A stretch of 64,000 nt of DNA. Origin: Acidobacteriota bacterium. GTDB lineage: Bacteria > Acidobacteriota > Terriglobia > Terriglobales > Acidobacteriaceae. The stretch spans positions 1-64,000 of the forward strand of contig QIAM01000014.1 of the NCBI GenBank assembly GCA_003225555.1. The letters are read 5' to 3'. Shown piece by piece: positions 63,291 to 64,000 of the stretch. Position 1 is the stretch's first letter, and each line of letters opens with the position of its first letter. The notes beneath the pieces are model-generated. The model searched no databases. It had not been told where the DNA came from and was given only the letters and a program-made list of their open reading frames with translations. The position numbers and the translations under genes were made by a program.

Positions 63291-64000
63291 TTACGCTGGA
63301 ATGGCGGCGCTATTCTGCTTCTGCTCTCGTCGCAGACGCGCGACCACCAGGCGAATCTCGTCATAGGTGACCTCAGGTGGGACAGCGTCTTTCAGTACCT
63401 TCAGCCGTTCCACCCCATGTTGGGCGCAGGCTGCCTCGATAACTGCCAGCTTGTTTCTGTCGACCCACTCCGGGTTGAATTCGAGCGCTCCACGTTCGAC
63501 GAGGTTGGCAACGGCGTTCACGACGGTTTGGATCTGGCGTCCGCGGGCCTTCGCAATCTCCTCGAAGGTGAGTCCCTCTCTGACGAGTCGCAGAGTTTCC
63601 AGAGCCGGAGCCGTCTTACGTTCCGGCAGGGCGCCGGCACGGGCGCCTTCGCGATACCGCTGCAGAGCGGCGAGAATTTGATTGCCGTACGTGTCCGCCT
63701 TGCGTTGGCCGATGCCGGTGATGGTCCGCAGCCCTCCGATCGATGATGGCTGCACGCGGCAAATCTCCTCGAGAGTTGTGTCATGCAGAATGACGAAGGC
63801 TGCCACATTCTGTTCTCGCGCCGTAGTCCGGCGCCACTCGCGAAGGTACTCGCGCAAATCGGGATCGACATCCCTGACGGCGGTAGCCACCGGCACGGTG
63901 TGAGGTCGTAACGGCGCATCTGCTGTAGCTTTGTCGGACGCAAATCTGCGCGACGCGAGCCTCGCCGTTGCAGCCGGCGCCGCCAGCCATTCGGGGATGC
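63291..64000 (-). CDS. C-terminal part of a RecQ-like protein (HRDC and HTH), partial at window edge
   Basis: The frame is open to the edge of the window, so the N-terminus is missing. Visible: a linker, then an HRDC domain (DPDLREYLREWRRTTAREQN; GLRTITGIGQRKADTYGNQI) and a C-terminal helix-turn-helix-like domain (TLRLVREGLTFEEIAKARGR then TVVNAVANLVERGAL), the order found after the helicase core in RecQ. The core itself is outside the window. It could also be a separate HRDC protein. An internal GTG at 63896 would give a 201-residue version, but the open frame beyond it argues for a longer gene. Confidence 0.72.
   Translation of the reverse strand, partial: IPEWLAAPAATARLASRRFASDKATADAPLRPHTVPVATAVRDVDPDLREYLREWRRTTAREQNVAAFVILHDTTLEEICRVQPSSIGGLRTITGIGQRKADTYGNQILAALQRYREGARAGALPERKTAPALETLRLVREGLTFEEIAKARGRQIQTVVNAVANLVERGALEFNPEWVDRNKLAVIEAACAQHGVERLKVLKDAVPPEVTYDEIRLVVARLRREQKQNSAAIPA

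Overview
The window looks like a chromosomal segment of an acidobacterium, probably class Terriglobia (Koribacter/Terriglobus-like). This is inferred from GC-rich DNA, an Oar-type TonB-dependent receptor with an N-terminal carboxypeptidase-regulatory domain, two winged-helix/TolB-propeller proteins, a small CxxxxC...CxxC protein and a CytoC_RC-type dihaem cytochrome of kinds often seen in that phylum, and many short GC-rich palindromic repeats. No rRNA, tRNA, CRISPR array, phage or intact transposase was recognised.

Layout. 0.3-4.4 kb: small secreted protein; a MoeZ-like activating enzyme/rhodanese with a CysO-like sulfur carrier; two tandem beta-barrel paralogues (one frameshifted); a STAS protein. 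4.7-10.7 kb: a secreted YVTN-type propeller between two copies of a dispersed repeat; a LysR regulator divergent from leuA-leuB with a good T-N11-A palindrome between them; a frameshifted small zinc-ribbon-like gene; a GT2 glycosyltransferase. 11-15.5 kb: RNase R carrying two repeat-derived insertions, a DinB protein and a bactofilin. 15.6-18.3 kb: a decayed gene fusing an aldonolactone-oxidase-like FAD enzyme, a hydrophobic Ala-rich insert and a 20-residue repeat domain. 18.6-33.5 kb: TonB receptor, DMT exporter, broken PAS-array gene, two winged-helix/propeller paralogues (one frameshifted), Sel1-repeat protein, small enzymes and a retropepsin-like protein. 33.6-37.5 kb: MurJ, a CDP-alcohol phosphatidyltransferase coupled to a GtrA protein, and VOC proteins. 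38-45.7 kb: a 2113-residue soluble poly-HAMP hybrid histidine kinase with 11 near-identical 276-bp repeats, followed by a receiver-histidine kinase. 45.9-50.4 kb: amidohydrolase, MalQ, a transporter remnant and a secreted aldose 1-epimerase. 50.4-58.4 kb: a minus-strand run of copper-monooxygenase-like cytochrome, GT39, dihaem cytochrome, small secreted ORF, GlnB and GlnD. 58.5-64 kb: hemE-hemG overlapping by ATGA, a frameshifted membrane protein, PAP2 phosphatase and the C-terminal part of a RecQ-like protein at the edge.

Themes. Housekeeping pairs (leuAB, hemE-hemG, glnB-glnD, cysO-moeZ) are intact. At least ten single-base frameshifts fall in accessory genes, while very long genes (rnr, glnD, the 6.3-kb kinase) are open throughout. 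That pattern argues for real gene decay, although assembly error cannot be excluded for individual sites. Short palindromic repeats sit in most intergenic gaps, flank two genes as direct pairs and have entered the RNase R coding sequence in frame.
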